Shown here in pieces: positions 26,807-36,095 of a DNA stretch of 64,000 bases. Both the position numbers and the translations under genes were made by a program. How positions within the stretch are numbered: the stretch's first letter is position 1; each line of letters begins with the position of its first letter. This stretch comes from Mycolicibacterium sp. CR10 (GTDB taxonomy: Bacteria; Actinomycetota; Actinomycetes; Mycobacteriales; Mycobacteriaceae): NCBI RefSeq assembly GCF_005222675.1, contig NZ_STGE01000031.1, positions 124,001-188,000 on the forward strand, written 5' to 3'. Under the pieces are notes generated by a model. That model made no database searches and had not been told where the DNA came from. It was given only the letters and a program-made list of their open reading frames with translations.

Positions 26807-27840
26807 CGCCACGGGTCGTCACCTCTCGGTCCGTTCACTGTCGGGGTGGGCACAGTCGGCTTCCGGATCTCGGCCGCCTTCGTGCCGGTCGGCGCCATGC
26901 CGCGTCTTCGTACCCCCTCCAGCGCCGCAGCCAACCTCGCCGGGTCATGTAAAGGTGTACCAGGTCTGGAAACATCAGCAAACTCAACGTGAGCTTTGAG
27001 GATGCTGGCGGTGCGGCGCAACTGGTCCCGCTCCCGATCGCTGGGCACCCTGGCCGAATCGACGATGATGTCGTCCACGGTGAAGTCCGGCGCATGTTGC
27101 GCCAACACGTGGATATGCCGCTCGACGGAGAAGCCTGCCGTCTCCCCTGGCTCGGCCACTAGGTTCAGCACCAGCGCACGCCGCGCGGTCGTCGACTGCA
27201 GCGCCGCCGCCAGCTGTGGAACCAGAACGTGCGGGATCACGCTGGTGAACCACGAGCCCGGCCCGAGCACCACCAAATCGGCGTTCATGATCGCGTCGAT
27301 CGCCTGGTGGGTGGCTGGCGGATCGCCCGGCAGCAGCCGCACTCTGCGCACTTTGCCCACAGTGGTGGCGATCGCCACCTGGCCACGTATCGCCCGACTG
27401 ACCCGGGGGTCAGACTCCAGGCCGACGACGTCGGCCTCGATGCCGAGTCCGACCGGGCACATCGGCAGCACCCGGCCCTTGACGCCCAGAACACGGCCCA
27501 GCTCGTCGAGTGCAGCTACCGGATCGGCGAGCACCTCGTTCAGTCCGGCCAGAATCAGGTTGCCGATCGGGTGACCCGCCAGGGCGCCGCTGCCACCGAA
27601 CCTGTGCTGGATGATCGTTGCCCACAGCCTGCCCTGCGGGCTGTCGGAAGCCAACGCCGCCAACGCCATTCGCAGATCGCCGGGCGGCACCACGTCGAGT
27701 TCACTGCGCAGACGCCCTGAGGAACCGCCGTCATCGGCGACGGTGACGACGGCCGTGACATGGGGTGTGATCCTGCGCGCAGCCGACAGCGTGGCATAGA
27801 GCCCGTGACCGCCGCCCAGCGCAACGATGCGAGGGCTCAT
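26803..27840 (-). CDS. cuvA: Gluconeogenesis/cell-wall factor CuvA (YvcK family)
   Basis: CuvA (YvcK; Rv1422 in M. tuberculosis) is needed for growth on gluconeogenic carbon and for cell-wall homeostasis; homologues bind UDP-sugars. The 345-residue protein has the N-terminal nucleotide-binding GGGHGLYATL and VADDGGSSGRLR and the GPGSWFTSVIPHVLVP motif of the family. The C-terminal tail (TGTKAAEIRKPTVPTPTVNG) is Thr-rich and may be a kinase target. It overlaps rapZ upstream and whiA downstream by 4 nt each. Confidence 0.95.
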   Translation of the reverse strand: MSPRIVALGGGHGLYATLSAARRITPHVTAVVTVADDGGSSGRLRSELDVVPPGDLRMALAALASDSPQGRLWATIIQHRFGGSGALAGHPIGNLILAGLNEVLADPVAALDELGRVLGVKGRVLPMCPVGLGIEADVVGLESDPRVSRAIRGQVAIATTVGKVRRVRLLPGDPPATHQAIDAIMNADLVVLGPGSWFTSVIPHVLVPQLAAALQSTTARRALVLNLVAEPGETAGFSVERHIHVLAQHAPDFTVDDIIVDSARVPSDRERDQLRRTASILKAHVEFADVSRPGTPLHDPARLAAALEGVRRRGMAPTGTKAAEIRKPTVPTPTVNGPRGDDPWR

Positions 27841-28775
27841 TCGCGGCCCAGATCCCGGTGCAGCACCCGCACCGTCAATGTCGCGCCCTCCTGCAGCCGG
27901 GCCGCCAGCGCCTCAGCCATCGCCACACTGCGGTGCTTACCGCCGGTACAGCCGATGGCCACGGTCATATAGCGCTTTCCTTCCCGGCGGTATCCGTCGA
28001 TGACGACGTCCAAGAGCTGATGGTAGGAGTCGAGGAACTCGATGGCACCGGGTTGGCCAAGGACGTAGTCGCGGACCTCGGGGTGCTGGCCGGTGTGCGG
28101 GCGCAGGTTATCGACCCAGTGCGGGTTGGGCAGGAACCGAACGTCCATCACCGTGTCGGCGTCCATCGGCAGTCCGTACTTGTACCCGAACGATTCCACG
28201 GTGACGCTGGTGTCGGCGATGGTCTCACCGCCGAAGGCCCGTTCGATGCTCTCCCGCAGTGCGGGCACCGACAGTCCCGACGTGTCGATCACCAGGTCGG
28301 CGACGGCGCGCACCGGTGCCAGCATGGCCCGTTCGGCGGCGATGCCTTCGGCCAGAGTCTGGTTGCCCTGCAACGGATGACTGCGTCGGTTCTGCTCGTA
28401 GCGGCGCACCAGGATGTCGTCGGAGGCCTCCAGGAACAACACCCGCGGGGTGATGTTGCGGGTGGCGAGTTCGGTGCGTACCCAGTCCAGGTCGCCGGTG
28501 AAGCCCCGCGAGCGCACGTCCATCACCACCGCGAGCTGGGTGATGCGGGAGCCCGCGGCCAGGCCCAATTCGACCATTCGGGCGATCAGTTCGGGCGGCA
28601 GGTTGTCGGCGACGTACCAGCCGAGGTCCTCGAGCACCTTGGCAGCGGTCCCGCGGCCTGCGCCCGAGAGACCGGTGACGAGAACCACGTCGATTCCCGA
28701 TTCCTCGTCCGACTCGTTGCCGACGCTGCCGGCCCCCCCACGAAGTTCCTGGCGCATTCCCCGCTGCTCTGTCAT
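27837..28775 (-). CDS. rapZ: RNase adapter RapZ (nucleotide-binding, YvcJ family)
   Basis: RapZ-family proteins bind nucleotides and, in E. coli, steer small-RNA decay; the actinobacterial role is not settled. The 312-residue protein has a Walker A of the form GLSGAGRGTA, where Arg replaces the usual Lys as in other mycobacterial copies, DVRSRGFTGDLDW, and the C-terminal YMTVAIGCTGGKHRSVAMAE motif. An N-terminal extension of about 28 polar residues precedes the P-loop. It overlaps uvrC and cuvA by 4 nt each. Confidence 0.94.
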   Translation of the reverse strand: MTEQRGMRQELRGGAGSVGNESDEESGIDVVLVTGLSGAGRGTAAKVLEDLGWYVADNLPPELIARMVELGLAAGSRITQLAVVMDVRSRGFTGDLDWVRTELATRNITPRVLFLEASDDILVRRYEQNRRSHPLQGNQTLAEGIAAERAMLAPVRAVADLVIDTSGLSVPALRESIERAFGGETIADTSVTVESFGYKYGLPMDADTVMDVRFLPNPHWVDNLRPHTGQHPEVRDYVLGQPGAIEFLDSYHQLLDVVIDGYRREGKRYMTVAIGCTGGKHRSVAMAEALAARLQEGATLTVRVLHRDLGRE

Positions 28776-30814
28776 CCCGATACCGTGCTCTGATCATTAC
28801 CGATAACCGCTGCGGGCGCGTGCGAATCGGCCCCGGGATCGGCGCTTGAGGCGCCCAGCGCCTCCAGAACCGCCCGGGCCGTCGCCGCGCCGATGCCCGG
28901 TACCGCGATGATCTCCTCCACGCTGGCCTGCTTCAGCCTTGCCAGCGACCCGAAATGGGTGACCAGCGCCTTGCGGCGGTGCTCCCCCAACCCGTGCACA
29001 GAGTCCAGCGCCGAAGCGGTCATCCGCTTCGACCGCTTGCTGCGGTGGTAGGTGATCGCGAATCGGTGGGCTTCGTCACGCACCCGCTGGAGCAGATACA
29101 GCCCATCGCTGTTGCGCGGCATGATCACCGGGTCGGGTTCGGAAGGCACCCACACCTCCTCGAGCCGCTTCGCCAAGCCGATCACCGCGACATCGGAGAT
29201 GCCGAGCTCGTCGAGCACCGCGGCCGCGGCGTTGACCTGGGGGGCACCGCCGTCCACGACGAACAGGTTGGGCGGGTACGCGAAGCGGCCCGGACGAGCG
29301 CTTGCTCCGGCGGCGACGGAATCCTCGCCAGGCGCATTAACCATGTCGCCGGGCTGCTGGATATCGCGCAAGTGGCGCTGGAATCGCCGACGGGTCACCT
29401 CCGCGATGGAGGCCACGTCGTCGGATCGGCCGTCCCCGGCGGCTTCCCTGATCGCGTAGTGCCGGTAGTCGGATTTGCGAGGGAGCCCGTCCTCGAACAC
29501 CACCAGTGAGGCGACCACGTCGGTGCCCTGGACATGGCTGATGTCCACGCACTCGATGCGCAACGGTGCGTCGGCAAGCCCTAGGGCCTCCTGAATGCTC
29601 TGCAGCGCAGCACTTCTAGCGGTGAAGTCGCCTGCCCGCTTCAGCTTGTGCTGGGTCAGCGCGCCCTCGGCGTTGCGCTTCACCGTCTCCGCGAGCGCGC
29701 GCTTGTCGCCGCGCTGTGCCACCCGAAGCGCCACCCGCGACCCCCGCAGTTGACACAGCCAGGTCTCCAGCTCGGCGGCGTTGTCCGGCAGCACCGGGAC
29801 GAGCACCTGCTTGGGCACCGGGTTGGTCGCCTCATCTGTCCCGGCGGCGCCGGCACCACTCAACTCGGCCTGGTCGCCGTAGAACTGGGTGAGGAACTGC
29901 TCGACCAGATACTCCAGAGTGGATTCGCCAGGCTCACCCGACTTTTCGACGACCCAGCCCCGCTGGCCGCGCACCCGGCCGCCGCGAACGTGGAACACCT
30001 GGACCGCCGCTTCCAGCTCGTCGTCGGCGAACGCGACGACGTCGGCGTCGGTGCCGTCGCCGAACACCACCGCCTGCTTCTCCATCGCTCGGCGCATCGC
30101 GCCGATGTTGTCCCGCAGCCTGGCCGCCCGCTCGAAATCCAACTGCGTTGCCGCGGCATTCATCTGCAGTTCCATCTCACGGATCAGCCGGTCTGTCTTA
30201 CCTGCGAGGAAATCGCAGAAATCCAGCACGATCCGCCGGTGCTCGTCGGCACTGACCCGCCCGACGCAGGGCGCCGCACATTTATCGATGTACCCGAGCA
30301 GACAGGGGCGATCAATCTGGCTGTGCCGCTTGAACACTCCTGCTGAGCAGGTTCGGGCGGGGAACACCCGCGTGAGCAGGTCCAGGGTCTCGCGGATCGC
30401 CCAGGCGTGGGAGTACGGGCCGAAGTAGCGCACTCCCTTGCGGCGCGGTCCGCGGTACACCATCAGCCGCGGGTACTCCTCGTTGAGCGTCACCGCCAGC
30501 ACCGGGTACGACTTGTCGTCGCGGTACCGGATGTTGAACCGCGGGTCGAACTCCTTGATCCAGTTGTACTCGAGTTGAAGCGCCTCGACTTCGGTGCTGA
30601 CCACCGTCCACTCGACGCCGGCGGCCGTCCGCACCATCTGGCGGGTTCGCGGCGCCAGGCCCGCGATGTCGGCGAAGTAGGAGTTGAGGCGGCTGCGCAG
30701 GCTCTTGGCCTTGCCGACGTAGATGACCCTGCCGTGCGGATCCCGGAATCGGTAGACACCCGGTTCGACGGGAATCGACCCCGGAGCGGGTCGGTACGTC
30801 GCTGGATCGGGCAC
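28772..30814 (-). CDS. uvrC: Excinuclease ABC subunit C
   Basis: UvrC makes both incisions in nucleotide excision repair. The 680-residue protein contains an N-terminal GIY-YIG nuclease (GVYRFRDPHGRVIYVGKAKSL), the UVR UvrB-binding motif (residues about 208-245), the RNase H-like nuclease (IECVDISHVQGTDVVASLVV; FVVDGGAPQVNAA) and C-terminal helix-hairpin-helix (IIAVPGIGAATARAVLEALG). The GTG at 30814 (MPDPATYRP) is the family start; the frame is open much further upstream but antisense to ggt. It heads the uvrC-rapZ-cuvA-whiA chain. Confidence 0.96.
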   Translation of the reverse strand: MPDPATYRPAPGSIPVEPGVYRFRDPHGRVIYVGKAKSLRSRLNSYFADIAGLAPRTRQMVRTAAGVEWTVVSTEVEALQLEYNWIKEFDPRFNIRYRDDKSYPVLAVTLNEEYPRLMVYRGPRRKGVRYFGPYSHAWAIRETLDLLTRVFPARTCSAGVFKRHSQIDRPCLLGYIDKCAAPCVGRVSADEHRRIVLDFCDFLAGKTDRLIREMELQMNAAATQLDFERAARLRDNIGAMRRAMEKQAVVFGDGTDADVVAFADDELEAAVQVFHVRGGRVRGQRGWVVEKSGEPGESTLEYLVEQFLTQFYGDQAELSGAGAAGTDEATNPVPKQVLVPVLPDNAAELETWLCQLRGSRVALRVAQRGDKRALAETVKRNAEGALTQHKLKRAGDFTARSAALQSIQEALGLADAPLRIECVDISHVQGTDVVASLVVFEDGLPRKSDYRHYAIREAAGDGRSDDVASIAEVTRRRFQRHLRDIQQPGDMVNAPGEDSVAAGASARPGRFAYPPNLFVVDGGAPQVNAAAAVLDELGISDVAVIGLAKRLEEVWVPSEPDPVIMPRNSDGLYLLQRVRDEAHRFAITYHRSKRSKRMTASALDSVHGLGEHRRKALVTHFGSLARLKQASVEEIIAVPGIGAATARAVLEALGASSADPGADSHAPAAVIGNDQSTVSG

Positions 30815-30868
30815 GGCACCCAGGTTACTGCGGTGCCCCGACGGGGTAGAGCCACTACCGTGGCAGTG

Positions 30869-32806
30869 ATGCGGTCCTTGTCTCCGCAGAAGGTGTCGGC
30901 GACCCTCCTGGGACTGATCCTCGTGCTCGTCGGGTGCGGGGGTGGCCAGAACGCTGCCCCGGCCCCGGCCGGACCGTGCGAAGTCGTCTCCGACGGCACC
31001 CCGGTGTCGGAGACAGCGCGGGACTCGGCGCCCCGAGACACATCGGCGGCGCCCGAGGCCGCAACCGGCTACCGCAAGGACATGACGGCCGTCCATACCG
31101 CGCGGTTCGCGGTCGCGACCGCGAACCCGTTGGCGACGCAAGCCGCCTGCGAGGTGCTGCGCGACGGCGGGACCGCCGCGGACGCCCTCGTCTCTGCGCA
31201 GGCAGTGCTGGGGCTGGTCGAACCGCAGTCCTCGGGACTGGGTGGCGGCGGGTTCCTGCTGTACTACAACGCCGCTTCCGGGTCGGTGCAGGCGTACGAC
31301 GGCCGCGAGGTCGCGCCCGCCGCGGCGACCGAGAACTATCTGCGCTGGGTCTCCGAGTCCGACAGAACCGAACCCAAGCCCGACGCGCGCGCCTCGGGGC
31401 GCTCCATCGGCGTGCCCGGGATCGTGCGGATGCTGGCAGGGGTGCACGCCGAGCACGGCAAGGCACCGTGGCGCGACCTGTTCGCGCCAGCCGTGGACCT
31501 CGCCGACGGCGGTTTCGACATCAGCCCGCGGTTGGCGGCGGCCATCGCCGATTCCGCGCCGCAGCTCCGGGTCGACCAGAACGCCGCAGCGTACTTCCTG
31601 GAGCCGGACGGCTCCCCGAAATCCGCGCAAACCGTGCTCACCAACCCCGCATACGCAAAGACGTTGGGCGCCATCGCCTCCGACCCGCAATCGTTCTACA
31701 CCGGCGAGATTGCCCAAGACATCGTCGCGGCGGCAGCGGACACCTCGGGCGGTCGCACCCCGAGCCTGATCACCGCCGAGGATCTCGCGGGCTACGCGCC
31801 CAAGACGCGGGACCCGGTGTGCACCGGTTACCGCGGCAAAGAGATCTGCGGGATGCCACCGCCGTCGTCCGGCGGCATCGCCGTGGCCGCCACCCTCGGC
31901 ATGCTCGAGCACTTCGCGATGGCCGACCACGCACCCACCGACGTCGACCTCAACGGCGGGCGCCCGGCAGTGCTGGGTGTGCATCTGATCGCCGAAGCCG
32001 AACGGCTGGCCTACGCCGACCGCGACCGCTACGTCGCCGACACCGACTTCGTGCCGCTTCCCGGCGAATCGCCGGACACGCTGCTGGGTAGCGACTACCT
32101 GGCGGGCCGCGCCGCACTGATCTCGCCGGACCGCACGATGGGCACCGCGAAACCGGGCGAGTTCGGGCCGCCGGTGACCCCGGTGCCGCCCCCGCCGGAG
32201 CATGGCACCAGCCACATCAGCGTGGTCGACGAGCAGGGCAACGCCGCCTCCCTCACGACGACCATCGAGTCGGCATTCGGGTCGTTCCACATGGTCGACG
32301 GATTTCTGCTCAACAATCAGCTCACCGATTTCTCCGCCGAACCCGTCGGCCCGGACGGCGCGCCCGTCGCCAACCGGTTGCAGCCCGGTAAGCGGCCGCG
32401 CAGCACGATGGCTCCCACGCTGATCTTCGAGGTGGGCGAGTCCGGTTCGCGGGGACCGCTGTATGCCGTCACAGGTTCTCCCGGCGGGTCGACGATCATC
32501 CAGTTCGTCGTGAAAACGGTTGTGGGCATGCTCGATTGGGGTCTCGATCCACAGCAGGCGGTGTCGATGGTCGACTTCGGCGCCGCCAACTCACCCAAGA
32601 CGAACGTCGGCGGTGAGCACCCGGTGATCGACACGTCCGATGACGGCGACCACGACCCGCTGGTCCAAGGGTTACGGGCGCTCGGCCATCAGGTGGATCT
32701 CGCCGATCAGTCCAGCGGGCTCTCGGCCATCGTCCGAGACTCTCCGGGATGGGTGGGCGGAGCCGACCCGCGCCGCGAGGGCGCGGTCATGGGTGACCCG
32801 AGTTGA
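30869..32806 (+). CDS. ggt: Gamma-glutamyltransferase, lipoprotein form
   Basis: Gamma-glutamyltransferase cleaves glutathione-like gamma-glutamyl bonds outside the cell. The 645-residue precursor has a signal peptide with lipobox LVGC at about residues 19-22, so it should be a membrane-anchored lipoprotein. The large subunit includes ETQSSGLGGGGF-like QSSGLGGGGFLLYY; the autoprocessing and nucleophilic residue is T447 in HGTSHISVVD, and the small subunit ends with TGSPGGSTIIQ. ATG 30869 is used; GTGs at 30860 and 30866 are in frame. It is divergent from uvrC (54 nt) and overlaps the PH-domain gene by 20 nt at its end. Confidence 0.93.
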   Translation: MRSLSPQKVSATLLGLILVLVGCGGGQNAAPAPAGPCEVVSDGTPVSETARDSAPRDTSAAPEAATGYRKDMTAVHTARFAVATANPLATQAACEVLRDGGTAADALVSAQAVLGLVEPQSSGLGGGGFLLYYNAASGSVQAYDGREVAPAAATENYLRWVSESDRTEPKPDARASGRSIGVPGIVRMLAGVHAEHGKAPWRDLFAPAVDLADGGFDISPRLAAAIADSAPQLRVDQNAAAYFLEPDGSPKSAQTVLTNPAYAKTLGAIASDPQSFYTGEIAQDIVAAAADTSGGRTPSLITAEDLAGYAPKTRDPVCTGYRGKEICGMPPPSSGGIAVAATLGMLEHFAMADHAPTDVDLNGGRPAVLGVHLIAEAERLAYADRDRYVADTDFVPLPGESPDTLLGSDYLAGRAALISPDRTMGTAKPGEFGPPVTPVPPPPEHGTSHISVVDEQGNAASLTTTIESAFGSFHMVDGFLLNNQLTDFSAEPVGPDGAPVANRLQPGKRPRSTMAPTLIFEVGESGSRGPLYAVTGSPGGSTIIQFVVKTVVGMLDWGLDPQQAVSMVDFGAANSPKTNVGGEHPVIDTSDDGDHDPLVQGLRALGHQVDLADQSSGLSAIVRDSPGWVGGADPRREGAVMGDPS

Positions 32807-33251
32807 CGTCGGGCTGGTAACGCTGCAACAGGGCACGGACCTGGTCCATCGACTCGACGGCGCGCCCCTTGTCCACGGCCTGGATCGCCATCACCGGGAT
32901 GTATTCGTCGTCGGGCAGGTCGAGCCGTGCCCAGCGCGCACCCTTGTGGAAGGACACGTCCACAACATCGGTCCACGCGAACAGTCTGTAGCCGAACAGG
33001 TTTCGCACCGCCACACCGGACGGGCCGACACGTAACCGGGGCCTGGCGAACAAACAGACGAAACATGCGATCACGAGGCCGACCATCGCGATCGCGACCT
33101 GGTCGTAGGTGCGAAAGAAGACCCCGGTGGAGCCCACCTTGAGCAACGCGCCCACGACGACGTGCGCCGCGAGGATCAACACCGCCGCGCCGTAGGCGAA
33201 AATGGGCGTCAGATGCGGCTTGACCTCGAGATCCCAGTCACCGCTGCTCAT
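32787..33251 (-). CDS. PH-domain membrane protein (Rv1417-like)
   Basis: This 154-residue protein has two transmembrane helices (about residues 15-36 and 51-70) followed by a bacterial PH-like domain (LRVGPSGVAVRNLFGYRLFAWTDVVDVSFHKGARWARL-type strands). The M. tuberculosis homologue Rv1417 also follows ribH. No direct link to riboflavin is known. It overlaps the ribH stop (ATGA), so it is translated with ribBA-ribH. Confidence 0.8.
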   Translation of the reverse strand: MSSGDWDLEVKPHLTPIFAYGAAVLILAAHVVVGALLKVGSTGVFFRTYDQVAIAMVGLVIACFVCLFARPRLRVGPSGVAVRNLFGYRLFAWTDVVDVSFHKGARWARLDLPDDEYIPVMAIQAVDKGRAVESMDQVRALLQRYQPDVNSGHP

Positions 33252-33724
33252 GACTTCAGCTGGCGCAGGGTCAGTGCTGTCGACAGCGCGGCGGCCGCTG
33301 CCTGAGCTCCCTTGTCCTCGGCCGAGTTCGGCAGCCCGGCCCGGTCCAGCGCCTGGTGTTCGGTGTTCACGGTGAGCACTCCGTTGGCGACCGGAGTGGA
33401 CAGGTCCAGCGACACCCGGGTCAGGCCCTGGGTGACCGCATCGCAGACATAGTCGAAATGCGGTGTCTCGCCGCGGATCACCACTCCGAGCGCCACCACG
33501 GCGTCGTGGGTCGCCGCCAGGGCCTGCGCCACCACCGGGATCTCGATCGCGCCGAGGACCCGCACGACGGTCGGTTCCGTGATTCCGGCGTCCGCCGCTG
33601 TCCTTCTCGCACCCTCGAGCAGCGCGTCACAGATCGTCTCGTGCCATGTGCTGGCGACGATGCCCAGCGTGATGCCGGAGGCGTCGATCGCGGGCAGCTC
33701 GGGAACGCCGGCCGCAGGACTCAT
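33248..33724 (-). CDS. ribH: 6,7-dimethyl-8-ribityllumazine synthase
   Basis: RibH condenses the pyrimidine from RibG with 3,4-dihydroxy-2-butanone 4-phosphate from RibBA, giving the lumazine that riboflavin synthase uses. The 158-residue protein has GIVASTWHETICDALLEGA, VLGAIEIPVVAQALA, the GVVIRGETPHFDYVC signature and LTVNTEHQALDRAG. It overlaps ribBA by 4 nt and is followed by the PH-domain gene with a similar overlap. Confidence 0.96.
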   Translation of the reverse strand: MSPAAGVPELPAIDASGITLGIVASTWHETICDALLEGARRTAADAGITEPTVVRVLGAIEIPVVAQALAATHDAVVALGVVIRGETPHFDYVCDAVTQGLTRVSLDLSTPVANGVLTVNTEHQALDRAGLPNSAEDKGAQAAAAALSTALTLRQLKS

Positions 33725-34992
33725 ACCGCCCCGCCGAACTCTCCGGGGAGGGCCTCGTCGAAGTCCTCGAGGCCGACGAGGTCGTGGCCCATGCGGTCGC
33801 GCTTGGTCATCAGGTAGCGGATGTTCTCGGCGTTCGCACGCACCGGCAGCGGCACGCGCTCGATGATGTGCAGTCCGTACCCGTCGAGGCCGACCCGCTT
33901 GGCCGGATTGTTGGTCAACAGGCGCATCGACCGCACCCCGAGATCGACGAGGATCTGCGCACCGATTCCGTAGTCGCGCGCGTCGGCGGGCAACCCGAGC
34001 TTGAGGTTGGCGTCGACGGTGTCGTCACCGGCGTCCTGGAGCTGGTAGGCCTGCAGCTTGTGCATCAGCCCGATGCCCCGGCCTTCGTGGCCGCGCATGT
34101 AGAGCACCACGCCGCGGCCTTCGCGGGCCACCATCGCGAGGGCGGCGTCCAGCTGGGGTCCGCAGTCGCAGCGGCGGGAGCCGAACACGTCGCCGGTCAG
34201 GCACTCGGAGTGCACCCGGACCAGGACGTCGTGCCCATCGGCATCCGGGCCCGCGATGTCGCCCCGCACCAGCGCGACGTGCTCGACCTCGTCGTAGATG
34301 CTGGTGTAACCGACCGCCCGGAACTCGCCGTGGCGGGTGGGGATGCGGGCCTCGGCGATGCGCTCGATGTGTTTTTCGTGCTTGCGACGCCACTCGATCA
34401 GGTCGGCGATGGAGATCAGGGCCAGGCCGTGCTCGTCGGCGAACACCCGCAGCTCGTCGGTCTGCGCCATCGCGCCTTCGTCCTTCTGACTGACGATCTC
34501 GCAGATGGTGCCCGCGGGCTGCAGACCGGCGAGGCGGGCCAGATCGACAGCTGCCTCGGTGTGGCCGGGGCGGCGCAGCACGCCGCCGTCCTTGGCGCGC
34601 AACGGGACCACGTGGCCGGGCTTGGTGAAGTCGTTCACCGTGCTGTTCGGATCGGCGAGCAGCCGCATCGTGGTTGCGCGGTCGGATGCCGAAATGCCGG
34701 TGCCCACACCGAGTTTCGCGTCAACGGTGACCGTGTAGGCGGTACCGTGCTTGTCCTGGTTGACCGCGTACATGGGCAGTAGGCCGAGCCGGTCGCAGAC
34801 CTCTCCCGACAGCGGCACGCACAGGTAGCCCGATGTGTAGCGGACCATGAAGGCGACGAGTTCCGGGGTGGCCTTCTCGGCCGCGAAGATCAGGTCGCCT
34901 TCGTTCTCGCGGTCCTCGTCGTCGATGACGACGACGGCCTTGCCCGCGGCGATGTCGGCCACCGCCCGCTCGACCGTATCCAGCCTCGTCAT
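33721..34992 (-). CDS. ribBA: Bifunctional DHBP synthase / GTP cyclohydrolase II RibBA
   Basis: RibBA (ribA2 in M. tuberculosis) supplies both riboflavin precursors. The 423-residue protein joins an N-terminal DHBP synthase (VIDDEDRENEGDLIFAA; RRPGHTEAAVDLARLAG) to a C-terminal GTP cyclohydrolase II with zinc-binding CLTGDVFGSRRCDCG, the active site LYMRGHEGRGIGL and the RMLTNNPAKR-like end MRLLTNNPAKRVGL. ATG 34992 is chosen (MTRLDTVERAV); GTGs at 34998 and 35001 are possible. An 18-bp perfect palindrome lies 16 bp upstream. Confidence 0.97.
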   Translation of the reverse strand: MTRLDTVERAVADIAAGKAVVVIDDEDRENEGDLIFAAEKATPELVAFMVRYTSGYLCVPLSGEVCDRLGLLPMYAVNQDKHGTAYTVTVDAKLGVGTGISASDRATTMRLLADPNSTVNDFTKPGHVVPLRAKDGGVLRRPGHTEAAVDLARLAGLQPAGTICEIVSQKDEGAMAQTDELRVFADEHGLALISIADLIEWRRKHEKHIERIAEARIPTRHGEFRAVGYTSIYDEVEHVALVRGDIAGPDADGHDVLVRVHSECLTGDVFGSRRCDCGPQLDAALAMVAREGRGVVLYMRGHEGRGIGLMHKLQAYQLQDAGDDTVDANLKLGLPADARDYGIGAQILVDLGVRSMRLLTNNPAKRVGLDGYGLHIIERVPLPVRANAENIRYLMTKRDRMGHDLVGLEDFDEALPGEFGGAV

Positions 34993-35008
34993 CTTCACCA
35001 CCCTTGCC

Positions 35009-35026
35009 GGTTCCAGCGCTGGAACC
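35009..35026. promoter_or_regulatory. Perfect 18-bp palindrome upstream of ribBA
   Basis: GGTTCCAGCGCTGGAACC is a perfect palindrome, 16 bp upstream of the ribBA ATG. It could be a dimeric repressor operator or a hairpin in the leader near the ribosome site. No riboflavin (FMN) riboswitch consensus was seen here. It matters because ribBA-ribH now lie cut off from ribC by the 10-kb insertion and need their own control. Confidence 0.45.
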
Positions 35027-35110
35027 TCGTGTCACTACCCCTCAGTATGAACCACGAGTAGACGCTGGTTATTGCCCGCCGGTCCGGCGCTCTGCGCGAC
35101 GGGCGTGATC

Positions 35111-35923
35111 TCAGCGACTGCTGACCGCTCCGAGGACCGCACAGTCGAAGAGCATCAATGTCTCGTCGCGGATGAGCGTGTCCATCTTCTTGCCGGCCAC
35201 CGCCTCGTACAGCGGGGAAAGCCCGCCCGCGCCAGGCAGCATCCAATCGTGCGGTTCGATCATGATGCAGGCGAACGATGAGACCACCCCCGGCGATGCC
35301 CGGCACACCTCGGTCTCGGCACCCTCGATATCGAGCTTCACGATCAACGGCGCCGCATTCGGTATCTCTGCGATCAGCGTGTCCAGCGTCACAGACGGCG
35401 TGGATCCCCCATCGGACACCCGGTTGGCCCACGAACTCTCGTCACGACTGTCCAGATCGACACCGTTCCCGTGACTCCACAGGGCGGCGTGCAGCGGCCG
35501 GATGCGTGGGTGACCACCGCAGTTGCGCCGGATGAGTTCGACGCAGTTCGCGTCGGGCTCCACCGCGATGACGACCGCATCGGGAAAGTGCTCGGCCAGA
35601 TACAGCGCGGAGTAGCCCACGTTCGCACCGGCATCGACGATCAGTGGCACCTGCCCGGCTCGCCGAAAACCCGCGGCGACCGCGTTCAGCCGCTCCATCC
35701 AGAACGGGTGCGCATCGTATTCGCGGGCGCTGAAGATCTGGGCGAGGACGAACGCATCGCTGTCGCCCGGGCGCACGGTCAACCGATGCGGCCCGCAGGA
35801 AACGGTGACGGCCTTGGACAGACCCAACTTTCGGCGCCCCACGAGATTCAGGGCGGAGAAGATGCCGACGCTTCGTGCGAGTGACAGGGTGTGCCCGAGT
35901 TGCTCTCGCGCGGTACCGATCAC
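35111..35923 (-). CDS. FkbM family SAM-dependent methyltransferase
   Basis: This protein of about 270 residues is an FkbM-type methyltransferase. It shows the SAM-binding motif I VDAGANVGYSALYLAEHFP, motif II AVEPDANCVELIRRN, and the LIVKLDIEGAETEV segment. GTG 35923 follows AGGAGG with short spacing; a TTG at 35959 in the same frame is possible. FkbM proteins commonly methylate sugars or polyketides; the substrate here is unknown. It lies between ribBA and the native ribC 3' end, outside attL, and is not part of the usual riboflavin cluster, so it is an accessory gene in its own right. Confidence 0.85.
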   Translation of the reverse strand: MIGTAREQLGHTLSLARSVGIFSALNLVGRRKLGLSKAVTVSCGPHRLTVRPGDSDAFVLAQIFSAREYDAHPFWMERLNAVAAGFRRAGQVPLIVDAGANVGYSALYLAEHFPDAVVIAVEPDANCVELIRRNCGGHPRIRPLHAALWSHGNGVDLDSRDESSWANRVSDGGSTPSVTLDTLIAEIPNAAPLIVKLDIEGAETEVCRASPGVVSSFACIMIEPHDWMLPGAGGLSPLYEAVAGKKMDTLIRDETLMLFDCAVLGAVSSR

Positions 35924-36038
35924 ACACCTCCTGAGGGTGTTCGTGGATACCGAGGGCAACTTGTGCGGGGCATCGTTGACGGCCCTTTAGTAGCAGACCA
36001 CCGGTCGCTCCACAACGCCTACGTCGGTGGCGTCCCGT

Positions 36039-36095
36039 CTAGCCGCTGGTCGAACCGTCCGCCTGAGACATAAGCCGCTCAACATATTTGGCGAT
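36039..36095 (-). pseudogene. ribC: Stranded native 3' end of ribC beyond attL
   Basis: Read on the minus strand, the attL core continues as IAKYVERLMSQADGSTSG and a TAG stop at 36039-36041. This is in the same frame and identical through IAKYVER to the ribC copy at attR, so it is the original C-terminus of riboflavin synthase, detached by insertion of the element. It has no start and is not expected to be made. Confidence 0.85.
36076..36095. repeat. attL core
   Basis: CGCTCAACATATTTGGCGAT is identical to the sequence at 46057-46076, and the bases beyond diverge on both sides. On the ribC strand it encodes IAKYVER. It marks the left junction of the element. A 9-bp inverted copy of its centre (AAATATGTT) occurs at 36161-36169. 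Confidence 0.9.

Noticed and set aside
30815..32290. Long upstream extension of uvrC
   Set aside because: It is the complement of the gamma-glutamyltransferase gene; GTG 30814 matches the family N-terminus.
34993..35110. FMN riboswitch upstream of ribBA
   Set aside because: The expected conserved RFN stems and loops were not seen; only an 18-bp palindrome is present.
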